A stretch of DNA of 10,935 nucleotides from Lishizhenia sp. (GCA_007117055.1 SKHH01000045.1:1-10935), one strand, 5' to 3'. Numbered from the stretch's first letter, positions 1 through 6,814 are shown. Notes: generated by a model from the sequence alone, not told the origin. A program made the numbers and translations.

Positions 1-721
1 CAATCAAATTAGCGTTATCAGCGAATACATCAACTGACTCGGATTTTGGTAAAGATAAAGCTAAAACAACATCATCCAAATAATCAGAAATAAAGGATTT
101 ATTTTCATATTCTAGAGCTTCGCTATACCTCAATTCATTGGAATTATCCGTTGAATAATCTTTTTCAATTGAAGCAAGTTCTCGACTATTTACAGCGTCT
201 CGTTCCTCAAAAATTGAATGTTTTACATCTGCCATAATCAGCTCAGCGAACTCTTCATTCGAACGGATCAATGTAACTTCATTTTCAGCCACCCTTAACG
301 CGTCATTTTTAATTTCATCATGATGAGTTACTGATCGAGACACATCTGTTTTAGAAGTAACCACTTCTATCTCATCATCAAACAAATCTATTCTTTCAGC
401 ATCTATTAGTTCAGAGAAATATAACGCCTCTTTCTGAACATTTGAGATCATCCACCAACTAAATATAGCAATCAACGCAAGTAAGCCTGAACCAGCAAAA
501 AGATAAGATTTAAGTGGAAAAGATTTTTGGACGGAAGTCACATCAAAAATCGGAGTGTTTGAAGGGTTGAATTTCGCATCTTTCCATGCATCCAATTCTA
601 CCTCCAATTCTGGATGAAGAAAAACAAAATGCTCGAGTTGTTCTACTTGATGCGGAGATAAATTGCCTTCAGCATATTCAAACAACCATCGGTCGATATT
701 TTCAAAAGACGGACTACTCAT
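1..721 (-). CDS. Anti-sigma-factor-like single-pass membrane protein (3' end beyond window)
   Basis: Translating the minus strand from the ATG at 719-721 gives 240 codons with no stop before the window edge, so the C-terminus is missing. The start overlaps the end of the ECF sigma gene by 8 bp (ATGAGTAG), which suggests translational coupling. The protein has an N-terminal cytoplasmic helical part of about 70 residues (FENIDRWLFEYAEGNLSPHQ, then a Pro-Glu-rich helix ending in DAWKDAK). This is the layout seen in Bacteroidota anti-sigma partners that hold the sigma factor at the membrane. It lacks the HxxxCxxC zinc motif of classical zinc-binding anti-sigma factors. A single hydrophobic segment follows at about residues 72-93. 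The remaining 145 or more residues are presumably periplasmic and rich in Asp, Glu and Ser, with no domain I recognise. The anti-sigma role is inferred from gene order and topology, not from a catalytic motif. It could also be a gliding or secretion-associated membrane protein. Confidence 0.7.
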   Translation of the reverse strand, partial: MSSPSFENIDRWLFEYAEGNLSPHQVEQLEHFVFLHPELEVELDAWKDAKFNPSNTPIFDVTSVQKSFPLKSYLFAGSGLLALIAIFSWWMISNVQKEALYFSELIDAERIDLFDDEIEVVTSKTDVSRSVTHHDEIKNDALRVAENEVTLIRSNEEFAELIMADVKHSIFEERDAVNSRELASIEKDYSTDNSNELRYSEALEYENKSFISDYLDDVVLALSLPKSESVDVFADNANLI

Positions 722-1199
722 TAAAAAGTGTTAAATGCTTCAACTGTTTTTGTATTTTTTTTCTTGCGCGAAACAAGTAGACCTTTACTTGAGATTCGGA
801 GACATCTAATATCTCACTTATCTCCTTATAATTGTATCCTTCCAAATCACGAAGCAATACAATACTTTTCTGCAAAGGGGGTAAAGTTCTCAGTACTTTC
901 TCAACAATTTCTTTTGTTTCAAAAGAATGATCTACCTTACCTCTTTCAGGAAGAGACTCTCCACAATAATCTGTTCTGTTTTTTTTCTTAACAAAATTAA
1001 TTAATGCATTATGTCCAGTTCGGAACATCCATGATTTCGCAGACGTAACCTCAACCTTCTTCCTGTTTTTCCATAGTTTCTCAAAAACATCTTGTACAAT
1101 ATCATTCGCGTCCTCATGATTTTTGAGGTATTGAAAAACATACCCAAATAAATTTTGCGCCTGTTCCTCTACGACCATATTGTACTCTGTTCTATTCAA
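714..1199 (-). CDS. ECF-type RNA polymerase sigma-70 factor
   Basis: This 161-residue protein has the two-domain plan of ECF (group 4) sigma factors, which direct RNA polymerase to a small regulon when released from an anti-sigma factor. Region 2 spans about residues 9-74, including NHEDANDIVQDVFEKLWKN and the SWMFRTGHNALINF helix. Region 4 spans about 98-150, with the helix-turn-helix YKEISEILDVSESQVKVYLF and a basic end. Its length is normal for the family. The start chosen is a TTG at 1197-1199, because region 1.2/2.1 would be clipped by the next in-frame ATG (codon 8, at 1178). An in-frame stop lies ten codons upstream and there is no ATG between it and the TTG. The gene overlaps the anti-sigma-like gene downstream, so the pair should be co-transcribed. 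The target regulon cannot be read from the sequence. Confidence 0.9.
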   Translation of the reverse strand: MNRTEYNMVVEEQAQNLFGYVFQYLKNHEDANDIVQDVFEKLWKNRKKVEVTSAKSWMFRTGHNALINFVKKKNRTDYCGESLPERGKVDHSFETKEIVEKVLRTLPPLQKSIVLLRDLEGYNYKEISEILDVSESQVKVYLFRARKKIQKQLKHLTLFNE

Positions 1200-1241
1200 A
1201 AAATACGTATTTAACAGTAAAACAATTTAACACCTTCAAAA

Positions 1242-1278
1242 GTTACACCCTTTTGAAAATTTTATTTTTATAAAGGTA
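1242..1278 (-). promoter_or_regulatory. Candidate promoter region of the ECF sigma operon
   Basis: The intergenic stretch 1200-1443 holds no gene. Upstream of the sigma gene on the minus strand there are two candidate elements. One is TACCTTTA at 1271-1278, a 7-of-8 match to the Bacteroidota -7 box. The other is TGTAACTTTTG, with TGTAAC at 1242-1247, about 43 bp before the start codon. The second could be the -35 element of an autoregulated ECF promoter, but I see no clear -10 partner. Both assignments are tentative. Confidence 0.25.
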
Positions 1279-1413
1279 TAAAAAGTTTTTATTTATTAAC
1301 CAAAAACCGTTCATATAAATGCAAACCACTAATATATAACACCTTAGCTAAAAATACGGATTCAGACAACTATTAATTATTTTCAAACAATTTTTATTCG
1401 CTCAATATTCAGT

Positions 1414-1421
1414 TACCTTTG
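1414..1421 (+). promoter_or_regulatory. Candidate promoter -7 box (TACCTTTG) for the symporter-like gene
   Basis: TACCTTTG is a perfect match to the TAnnTTTG -7 element recognised by the primary sigma factor of Bacteroidota. It ends 22 bp before the GTG start of the transporter gene, so the leader would be short. The expected TTG-type -33 element is poor: only a T-rich run is present around 1391-1395. Confidence 0.5.
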
Positions 1422-1443
1422 TTTTTCTGTAAAGTAGTGGGAA

Positions 1444-2415
1444 GTGAAAAACATACTCCAAAAAGTAGATTTTTTTATCATTGGATTGCTATTGATGATT
1501 CTACTTGCATTTACCTTCCCTTATTCTGCTGAATATTCTAGATTGCAACTTGACTCTTTTGTATACTGGGGAATTAGTGGCATATTTTTTCTTTATGGAT
1601 TAAAACTAAACCTTCGTGTCATTCTAGAGGATTTGCGCAACTGGAGACTTCATATTTTAATTCAGTCTACTACATTTCTACTTTTCCCATTATTAGTGTT
1701 GATTGTTTATCCTTTTATAAAGGGTACTAACTATGAAATTATTTGGCTCGGGTGTTTATTTCTAAGTGCATTACCTTCTACAGTTTCTTCTTCCGTAGTT
1801 ATGGTTTCTATTGCCAAGGGTAATATTCCCTCTGCGATATTTAACGCTAGTATTTCTGGGTTATTAGGGCTTCTTTTTACTCCATTATGGATGGGTATAT
1901 TTATTTCGAAAAGTAGTGAATCATTGAATATTCTTAACTTAATCAGCGAACTATTTCTACAAATCTTATTACCTGTAATTATAGGTGTAATACTCAATAA
2001 ATTCTTCATACAGAAAATAAATAAGTACAAGCAAATTATTAGTTGGTTTGACAAGCTCGTGATATTCTTAATTGTATACAAAAGTTTCTCTGCTGCCTTT
2101 TTAGATGATATTTTTTCTGCTTTACCAATTATTCCTTTCAGTATGCTGGCAATGTATACGCTACTATTGTTTTTTATTGTTTACTTCATTATTTACAAAA
2201 CAACAACATACTTAAGATTTACACGTTCAGATAAGATTACTGCTTTATTTTGCGGGTCTAAAAAATCATTGGTACACGGCTCAGTATTTATCACACTTTT
2301 AATTACAGACACATCCCAACAAAGTTTATTTTTATTACCCATAATGATTTATCATAGCTTTCAACTACTATTCACTAGCTATATTGCCAGAAAAATGGCT
2401 AAACAAGAATCCTAA
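1444..2415 (+). CDS. Bile acid:sodium symporter-like transporter (YfeH/SBF-like family)
   Basis: This is a 323-residue, very hydrophobic polytopic protein with about nine to ten predicted membrane helices and almost no soluble domain. It resembles the SBF-like branch of the bile acid/Na+ symporter superfamily, to which E. coli YfeH belongs. The features supporting this are the early helix with YGLKLNL, the loop LSALPSTVSSSVVMVSIAKG followed by IPSAIFNASISGLLG, and FCGSKKSLVHGSVF near residue 275. These correspond to the substrate/ion-binding crossover regions of the family. The substrate is unknown and need not be a bile acid. The start is a GTG, and the N-terminus aligns in length with the family, so the protein appears complete. 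It is the only plus-strand gene here, divergent from the sigma operon and convergent with cysS (39-bp gap). By eye its DNA is more AT-rich than its neighbours, as expected in part from its Phe/Ile/Leu content. Confidence 0.85.
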   Translation: MKNILQKVDFFIIGLLLMILLAFTFPYSAEYSRLQLDSFVYWGISGIFFLYGLKLNLRVILEDLRNWRLHILIQSTTFLLFPLLVLIVYPFIKGTNYEIIWLGCLFLSALPSTVSSSVVMVSIAKGNIPSAIFNASISGLLGLLFTPLWMGIFISKSSESLNILNLISELFLQILLPVIIGVILNKFFIQKINKYKQIISWFDKLVIFLIVYKSFSAAFLDDIFSALPIIPFSMLAMYTLLLFFIVYFIIYKTTTYLRFTRSDKITALFCGSKKSLVHGSVFITLLITDTSQQSLFLLPIMIYHSFQLLFTSYIARKMAKQES

Positions 2416-2454
2416 GTAATAATTATGAAAAACAACTGACAATGTTAAGACTTG

Positions 2455-3915
2455 CTATTCCTTAGACCAACTAGCTCCTTCGGCACCGTCTTTAACTAAA
2501 ATCCCCGCTTCATTTAGTTTGTCACGGATTGCGTCCGACGTTGTCCAATCCTTATTTTCTCTAGCTTTCTGTCTTAATTCTAGTACTAGCTCCATAACCG
2601 TTGAAAGCTCATCACCTTGAGACTCCTCGATCAATTTCAAGCCAAGCACATCAAATACAAATGCATTTATTTTTTCAATCAATTTTGATTTATCCTCTTC
2701 TGTCAATGTCGCTTGATTCATATTAACCGACTGAATAAATTTAGCTGCGTCAAATAAATGTGCGATTAAAATAGGAGTATTAAAATCGTCATTCATTGCC
2801 TGGTAGCATTGTTTAATCCAATCGTCAATATCCCATGAAGAGGTCTTTCCAGTTTTTAAATCCGGTAAAAGGGAAACAGCATCCATTAACCTATGAAACC
2901 CCTTTTCAGCAGCAATTAATGCTTCAGAGCTAAAATCCAAGGTACTTCTGTAATGCGCTTGCATCATGAAAAAACGAACTACAATAGGGTGAAACGCTTT
3001 ATCTAACACATCATTTTCTCCAGAAAATAACTCATTAGGAAGTAGGGTGTTTCCGGTAGACTTACTCATTTTTTTTCCATTCAACGTAAGCATATTGGCA
3101 TGCATCCAGTATCGTACAGGCTTAACGCCTGTTGCAGCATGACCTTGAGCTATTTCACACTCGTGATGAGGAAACTTCAGGTCCATTCCGCCACCGTGAA
3201 TATCAAATTGATCCCCAAGATACTTTGTACTCATAGCAGAGCACTCAAGGTGCCACCCTGGAAAACCCAATCCCCAAGGAGATTGCCATTTCATGATATG
3301 TCCTGGTTTCGCATTTTTCCATAGAGCAAAATCAAGAGGAGATCTTTTTTCATCTTGACCATCTAACTCACGTGAGCCAGCCTTTAATTCTTCAATTTTT
3401 CTTCCTGAAAGTTCTCCATATAGTGCTTCATTATCATATTTCTCAACATCGAAATAAACCGAGCCATTTACTTCATACGCTAAACCTTTCTTCAGTATTT
3501 TTTGAACCATATCAATTTGCTCCAAAATATGTCCAGTCGCTGTTGGTTCAATACTCGGAGGACGATTATTAAACTTCGCTAACGTTTCATGAAAATCAAC
3601 CGTGTACTTCTGAACAATTTCCATTGGTTCTAATTGCTCTAATCGTGCTTTTTTAGCGATTTTATCCTCCCCCTCTTCTGCATCATTTTCCAAATGGCCA
3701 GCATCAGTAATATTTCTAACATATCGAACTTTATATCCTAAATGTTGTAAGTATCGAAAAACCATATCAAACGAAATAAACGTACGGCAATTTCCCAAAT
3801 GGACAAAGTTGTAAACAGTTGGCCCGCAAACATAAAGTCCAACAAAACCATCTGTAATTGGTTCAAAAACTTCTTTTTTACCTGACAAACTGTTATATAT
3901 AATTAATTCATTCAT
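2455..3915 (-). CDS. cysS: Cysteinyl-tRNA synthetase
   Basis: This class I aminoacyl-tRNA synthetase joins cysteine to tRNA-Cys in the cytoplasm. From the ATG at 3913-3915 it is 486 residues, a usual full length. The nucleotide-binding signature is visible as CGPTVYNFVHLGN (residues 30-42; HLGN is the HIGH-motif equivalent), and KMSKS lies at 282-286. The zinc site that selects cysteine is complete: Cys30, Cys225 (in HLECSAM), His250 and Glu254 (in FPHHECE), with the same spacing as in the E. coli enzyme. The DALR and anticodon-binding regions fill the C-terminal third. The reading frame stays open to a TTG at 3963, but that would add 16 residues not expected before the conserved MNELIIYNSLSGKK start. 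The gene follows a four-helix membrane protein gene by 44 bp and is probably in its operon. Confidence 0.97.
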   Translation of the reverse strand: MNELIIYNSLSGKKEVFEPITDGFVGLYVCGPTVYNFVHLGNCRTFISFDMVFRYLQHLGYKVRYVRNITDAGHLENDAEEGEDKIAKKARLEQLEPMEIVQKYTVDFHETLAKFNNRPPSIEPTATGHILEQIDMVQKILKKGLAYEVNGSVYFDVEKYDNEALYGELSGRKIEELKAGSRELDGQDEKRSPLDFALWKNAKPGHIMKWQSPWGLGFPGWHLECSAMSTKYLGDQFDIHGGGMDLKFPHHECEIAQGHAATGVKPVRYWMHANMLTLNGKKMSKSTGNTLLPNELFSGENDVLDKAFHPIVVRFFMMQAHYRSTLDFSSEALIAAEKGFHRLMDAVSLLPDLKTGKTSSWDIDDWIKQCYQAMNDDFNTPILIAHLFDAAKFIQSVNMNQATLTEEDKSKLIEKINAFVFDVLGLKLIEESQGDELSTVMELVLELRQKARENKDWTTSDAIRDKLNEAGILVKDGAEGASWSKE

Positions 3916-3959
3916 GTTCTCTAAATATTTAGGCAATAAAAAACGATTAACGAAAATAC

Positions 3960-4358
3960 TCAAATTTCAGACTTTAGTTCTGAATAATTCGATTTATTCA
4001 AGAAATATTTATTCCAATACCAATAACACAAAGCGCCCAAGATATAGCATAAAATATCAAAAACATCTCTGGTATACTTATCATTTAATGCTGGCAATAG
4101 CCCTTCGAAGAGAATAGACAACATAAGTACTAGTGTAATTAACATTCCAAGCTCAATTTGCAAAGTAGGATTTTTAAATATCCACCTTAAAGCAACAAGA
4201 ATTGGAGGTAATACTACTGGAACAACCAATAAATCATCTAAATAGCTACTAACAAAACTAACCTCCATAACCGAATATTGAAGTAATTGACTAAGAATAA
4301 AAAGAAGACAACAAACAATAAAAAGCGGATCAGCAAGTGGATTGAAATACTTTTTCAT
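3960..4358 (-). CDS. Small four-helix membrane protein, function unknown
   Basis: The protein is about 132 residues with four predicted membrane helices, near residues 11-31, 38-58, 69-88 and 98-116, and a short polar C-terminal tail. Acidic residues sit at or in the helices: SYLDDLL (Asp41, Asp42), FEGLLP (Glu85) and RDVFDILCY (Asp98, Asp101). This pattern could bind a cation. Similar small Bacteroidota proteins have, as I recall, been given the label 'magnesium citrate secondary transporter', but nothing in the sequence establishes transport. I chose the ATG at 4356-4358 because it forms a TGATG overlap with the stop of the preceding zinc-ribbon gene. An earlier in-frame ATG at 4373 would add only MDCRL inside that gene's end. 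cysS follows 44 bp downstream. Confidence 0.7.
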   Translation of the reverse strand: MKKYFNPLADPLFIVCCLLFILSQLLQYSVMEVSFVSSYLDDLLVVPVVLPPILVALRWIFKNPTLQIELGMLITLVLMLSILFEGLLPALNDKYTRDVFDILCYILGALCYWYWNKYFLNKSNYSELKSEI

Positions 4359-4639
4359 CAAGCGGCAATCCATGCAATAAGATATAAAATAAAAGAAGCT
4401 ATAGTAAAAAAGGTCCAGTAAATTGGTCTAACTATATATAAAATCAATTTTCGCCACCAAGGGAATTCAGGGCGTATTTCAAAGAGAGGGCTTTGCTCAA
4501 TTTTCAAGGGCAATTTCCCTTCTTTCTTCAAACGAATTATTCTTGCTTTTTTTCTATCCAGGAGCTCCCCACATTCCAGGCACTTTTCTGCTTCATTTTC
4601 ATTCCATGTACCGCAATTTGAACACCTTTTTTGACCCAT
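4358..4639 (-). CDS. Membrane-anchored zinc-ribbon protein, function unknown
   Basis: This 93-residue protein starts at the ATG at 4637-4639. An in-frame TTG two codons earlier is less likely. The N-terminus is a compact zinc ribbon, Cys6-x2-Cys9-x10-Cys20-x2-Cys23, in CSNCGTWNENEAEKCLECGE. It is followed by a basic linker (DRKKARIIRLKKEGK) and a C-terminal hydrophobic segment at about residues 65-92, preceded by WWRK. The likely topology is a tail-anchored protein with the ribbon and basic linker in the cytoplasm. The ribbon probably binds Zn2+ and may mediate protein or RNA contact; that is inference from the motif alone. Its stop overlaps the next gene's start (TGATG), placing it first in an operon with the four-helix membrane protein and cysS. 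It has its own well-placed promoter. Confidence 0.75.
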   Translation of the reverse strand: MGQKRCSNCGTWNENEAEKCLECGELLDRKKARIIRLKKEGKLPLKIEQSPLFEIRPEFPWWRKLILYIVRPIYWTFFTIASFILYLIAWIAA

Positions 4640-4683
4640 ATTCAATAACTTTTCAACATCTACACTTCGTTTATTTTTTGAAA

Positions 4684-4696
4684 TGTAACAGTTACA
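4684..4696. promoter_or_regulatory. Perfect 13-bp palindrome TGTAACAGTTACA, possible operator
   Basis: TGTAAC and GTTACA form a perfect inverted repeat about a single central base. The palindrome overlaps the 3' end of the predicted -7 box by two bases and covers the expected transcription start of the zinc-ribbon operon. That position suits a repressor dimer site, but no regulator is identified and the assignment is by position only. Confidence 0.35.
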
Positions 4697-4726
4697 AAAT
4701 TACATATTTTTTAATTGAGCTACCAA
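4695..4726 (-). promoter_or_regulatory. Promoter of the zinc ribbon / membrane protein / cysS operon
   Basis: On the minus strand TTG (4724-4726) is followed after 21 bp by TAATTTTG (4695-4702), a perfect TAnnTTTG box. This is the best -33/-7 pair in the window. Transcription would start near 4688-4690, giving a leader of about 50 bases before the ATG at 4639. Confidence 0.55.
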
Positions 4727-4791
4727 GCTAATGCAAAAGCTAAATTCTTTTTCTTTTTTCTTTCAATTGTAATAAAAAACATCACTAAATT

Positions 4792-4823
4792 AAAAAAAAA
4801 GAGGTTGCAAAACTGCAACCTCT
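4792..4823 (-). terminator. Intrinsic terminator of the small secreted protein gene
   Basis: AGAGGTTGCA (4800-4809) and TGCAACCTCT (4814-4823) pair perfectly over 10 bp around a four-base AAAC loop. On the minus strand the stem is followed at once by eight Ts (complement of 4792-4799). It lies 20 bp past the stop of the 78-residue gene and is the clearest terminator in the window. Confidence 0.9.
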
Positions 4824-4843
4824 AGATAATATACGACAATCCT

Positions 4844-5080
4844 TTATTCAGGTCTAGCAAAATTAGTTTCCATTTTGCGAGGAGCTTGCTCTTTATTCGT
4901 TTCTTTTGGATCTGCAACTCCTTCCTCTAGTTCTCCAGAAACTTGTGCAGGCTCTGCTTTTTTCTCTTCGAATAACTTCTTTTCAATTTTTACTGCTTTC
5001 ATTTCGCGCTCAGTCTCTTGTTGGCCAAAAGCAAGCGTACAAACAAATAAAAAACCTACTGCTAAAAAAGTATTTTTCAT
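4844..5080 (-). CDS. Small secreted charge-rich protein, function unknown
   Basis: This is a 78-residue product with a clear signal peptide: MKNTFLAVGFLFVCTLAFG with cleavage expected before QQETE, the usual Bacteroidota pattern. Cys14 lies inside the hydrophobic core and is not in a lipobox, so it is probably not a lipoprotein. The mature part, about 59 residues, is dominated by Glu and Lys with some Ala, Pro and Thr. It contains no cysteine and almost no hydrophobic core, so it is likely unfolded or helical only with a partner. I recognise no family. The gene stands alone, with a -7 box 43 bp upstream and a strong terminator just downstream, which argues that it is truly expressed as a single unit. 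Its periplasmic or extracellular location follows from the signal peptide; the role is unknown. Confidence 0.7.
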   Translation of the reverse strand: MKNTFLAVGFLFVCTLAFGQQETEREMKAVKIEKKLFEEKKAEPAQVSGELEEGVADPKETNKEQAPRKMETNFARPE

Positions 5081-5122
5081 AATTTCTACATTAAATATTA
5101 AAATTCATATTTATAATATCAT

Positions 5123-5130
5123 CAAATTTA
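5123..5130 (-). promoter_or_regulatory. Candidate promoter -7 box (TAAATTTG) for the small secreted protein
   Basis: TAAATTTG on the minus strand matches TAnnTTTG exactly. It lies 42 bp upstream of the ATG at 5080, implying a leader of roughly 36 bases. The -33 region is T-rich but has no TTG at the best distance. Confidence 0.45.
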
Positions 5131-5204
5131 GTAAATTATGTTTAGAATAAAAAACATCATAATGTCATTTTTTCGTAAACATGACTACCTGAGTGTTAAT
5201 CTTT

Positions 5205-5657
5205 CTAAAAATCATCTTCTGTTAGGGAGAAATTCTCTAAATTATCATCTATATCATCGTTATCATCTTCTACTTCTCTGTCGTAAGTATCATCATCTGA
5301 AGAACTTGTAACATTCTTACTTGGTCTAAGAATATTCGTTTGGGCGACGTTTAATCGTATCTCTGTCCTAATCGACCCATTTTCTTGCTCATAAGCTTTT
5401 GCGAAAGGAGTTCCAAGCAATTCAACCAAGGCACCGCTTTTCAAAAAATCAAGAATTCGCATATTTGCTCCTTCTTTCTTCCAAATCGTACAATTCACCC
5501 AAGTAGTTTTTGATTTTTGCTCACCTGTTCTTTTGTCTCTCCATGTCTTATTATGAGCTACGGGAAAATTGATCGCTATTCTTCCTCTGTCTACCTGCTT
5601 TACAGTTGCATCTCTACCAATGTTTCCAATTAATCTGGTCTCAAATACTGTTGCCAT
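5205..5657 (-). CDS. ssb: Single-stranded DNA-binding protein (SSB paralogue)
   Basis: This 150-residue protein has an N-terminal OB fold at about residues 1-110, beginning MATVFETRLIGNIGRDATVK, with the conserved strand TTWVNCTIWKK and the region SGALVELLGTPFAKAYE. It binds single-stranded DNA as an oligomer during replication, repair and recombination. The C-terminal 35 residues are strongly acidic and disordered, as in SSBs that recruit partner proteins. The end reads SLTEDDF, not the usual DDDIPF or DDLPF, so the terminal Phe is kept but the preceding Pro is not. The N-terminus differs from the main Bacteroidota housekeeping SSB that I remember, so this may be a second copy. The gene appears monocistronic. 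Its promoter is unclear; the best -7-like match is TATCTTTT at 5701-5708 on the minus strand. Confidence 0.92.
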   Translation of the reverse strand: MATVFETRLIGNIGRDATVKQVDRGRIAINFPVAHNKTWRDKRTGEQKSKTTWVNCTIWKKEGANMRILDFLKSGALVELLGTPFAKAYEQENGSIRTEIRLNVAQTNILRPSKNVTSSSDDDTYDREVEDDNDDIDDNLENFSLTEDDF

Positions 5658-5831
5658 AGTTTGTAAAATTCATTTAAAGATTGAAATTAAACACTAATAT
5701 AAAAGATAAATGGAATTAAGTAGTACATTATTTTCAATTTTCTTTTGAAGTCAAAGAATGCTTATCAAAAAAACTAATTAAAATCATAAAAAGTCAACCC
5801 TCATTTTCTTTCAATTTGGCAAGTCGCTGTA

Positions 5832-6722
5832 TTACTTCATCCTAACAACAAATGCATCTGGAAATCCTTTTTTCTTGACCATCTCTAGAAAGACTTCTGC
5901 TTCCTTTTTGGTTTCAAAATGTCCAACAAAATACTTGTATTTATAGGTGCTTTTAGAATCTACACGCACTGGGTCTACTCTCTGACCTAAACGAATAAAA
6001 GACGGATCTGATGAAATTAAAGTTTTTGAAGACATTATTTGAATACGGTAGTTACTTGAGGAAGTTTTTTCAAAATTTATTTTTGGATGTTGCTTTTTTA
6101 AAAAAGACCGAAAGGCTCTAAAAATTGCCGAAGCCATATAATCTTGTCCTTGCCCTGAGTTCAGAAATTTTGCTTCTTCTGTATTCGTAAGAAATCCACA
6201 CTCTATCAATACGGTGGGCATTTGAGTATATTTCAATAATTGAATAGAGTGCCCTCTATCGTCACCGTCCTTAATACCCCTAGAGTACCTGCCAGCTCTT
6301 GTGCTGAACTCTCTTTCTATTTCTTTCGCTAGCAAGTAGCTTTTCGAAGAGCGTCTATCGTGAATATGAGTTTCTGTCCCCTTCACTTCTCCTTTCGAAC
6401 TACCATTACAATGAATTGAAAGAACATAATCAGCTTTAAGGTTATTCATATAATCTACCCTTGCTCCTAAACTTGAATATGTATCTGTTCGTCTTGTATA
6501 ATGCACCTCTACATTCGCTAACCTTTCAGATAAGTATGTTCCTAACTTTTGAGCAATTAATAAATTCAATACTTTTTCTGGATGTTGCTCTTTCTGAATT
6601 GCTAGATGCCCAAAGTCCCTTCCTCCGTGTCCTGGGTCAATCACAACTACTATTTTTTTATCTTGTGTAAAGCCAACACTGATAAAAATAACAAGAGCAA
6701 GTATAACTGAGTAAAAATTCAT
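5832..6722 (-). CDS. N-acetylmuramoyl-L-alanine amidase with C-terminal SPOR domain
   Basis: This 296-residue exported enzyme cuts the amide bond between N-acetylmuramic acid and L-alanine in peptidoglycan, normally to separate daughter cells. A signal peptide (residues 1-19, ending VGFTQ) is followed by an Amidase_3 domain at about 22-210. The zinc ligands are visible as His32 (in VIDPGHGGRD), Glu49 (in HPEKVLN) and His104 (in LSIHCN), and the catalytic Glu174 lies in VLIECGFLTN. A SPOR-like domain covers about 218-296 (NYRIQIMSS to AFVVRMK). SPOR domains bind denuded septal glycan, so the enzyme should act at the division site. I see no obvious autoinhibitory helix over the active site, so activation by an EnvC-like partner cannot be judged. 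The gene stands alone: 124 bp separate it from the O-antigen-ligase-like gene and 174 bp from ssb. Confidence 0.95.
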   Translation of the reverse strand: MNFYSVILALVIFISVGFTQDKKIVVVIDPGHGGRDFGHLAIQKEQHPEKVLNLLIAQKLGTYLSERLANVEVHYTRRTDTYSSLGARVDYMNNLKADYVLSIHCNGSSKGEVKGTETHIHDRRSSKSYLLAKEIEREFSTRAGRYSRGIKDGDDRGHSIQLLKYTQMPTVLIECGFLTNTEEAKFLNSGQGQDYMASAIFRAFRSFLKKQHPKINFEKTSSSNYRIQIMSSKTLISSDPSFIRLGQRVDPVRVDSKSTYKYKYFVGHFETKKEAEVFLEMVKKKGFPDAFVVRMK

Positions 6723-6814
6723 ATACTAATTATTGGGTATTTTCTCGATTAAGAACTCACGTTTGTTTCTGAAACTTAGACAAAACAAAAAGCAAGTACT
6801 TCGCAAAAAGTCAA

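Noticed and set aside
728..991. Plus-strand open frames over the sigma factor gene (also 586-780)
   Set aside because: They are antisense to the ECF sigma and anti-sigma coding regions, which have clear homology, and show no protein features.
2416..2454. Possible bidirectional terminator between the convergent transporter and cysS genes
   Set aside because: Only a 4-bp stem (AACA/TGTT) could be drawn, with no G:C-rich core, so it is not supported.
3916..3963. Extension of cysS to an upstream TTG
   Set aside because: The added 16 residues overlap the previous gene's stop and are not expected before the conserved CysRS N-terminus, which begins at the ATG at 3915.
5151..5204. Terminator after ssb
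   Set aside because: The best hairpin on the minus strand (GACAT/ATGTT) is five pairs including a G:T, too weak to call despite the following T-run.
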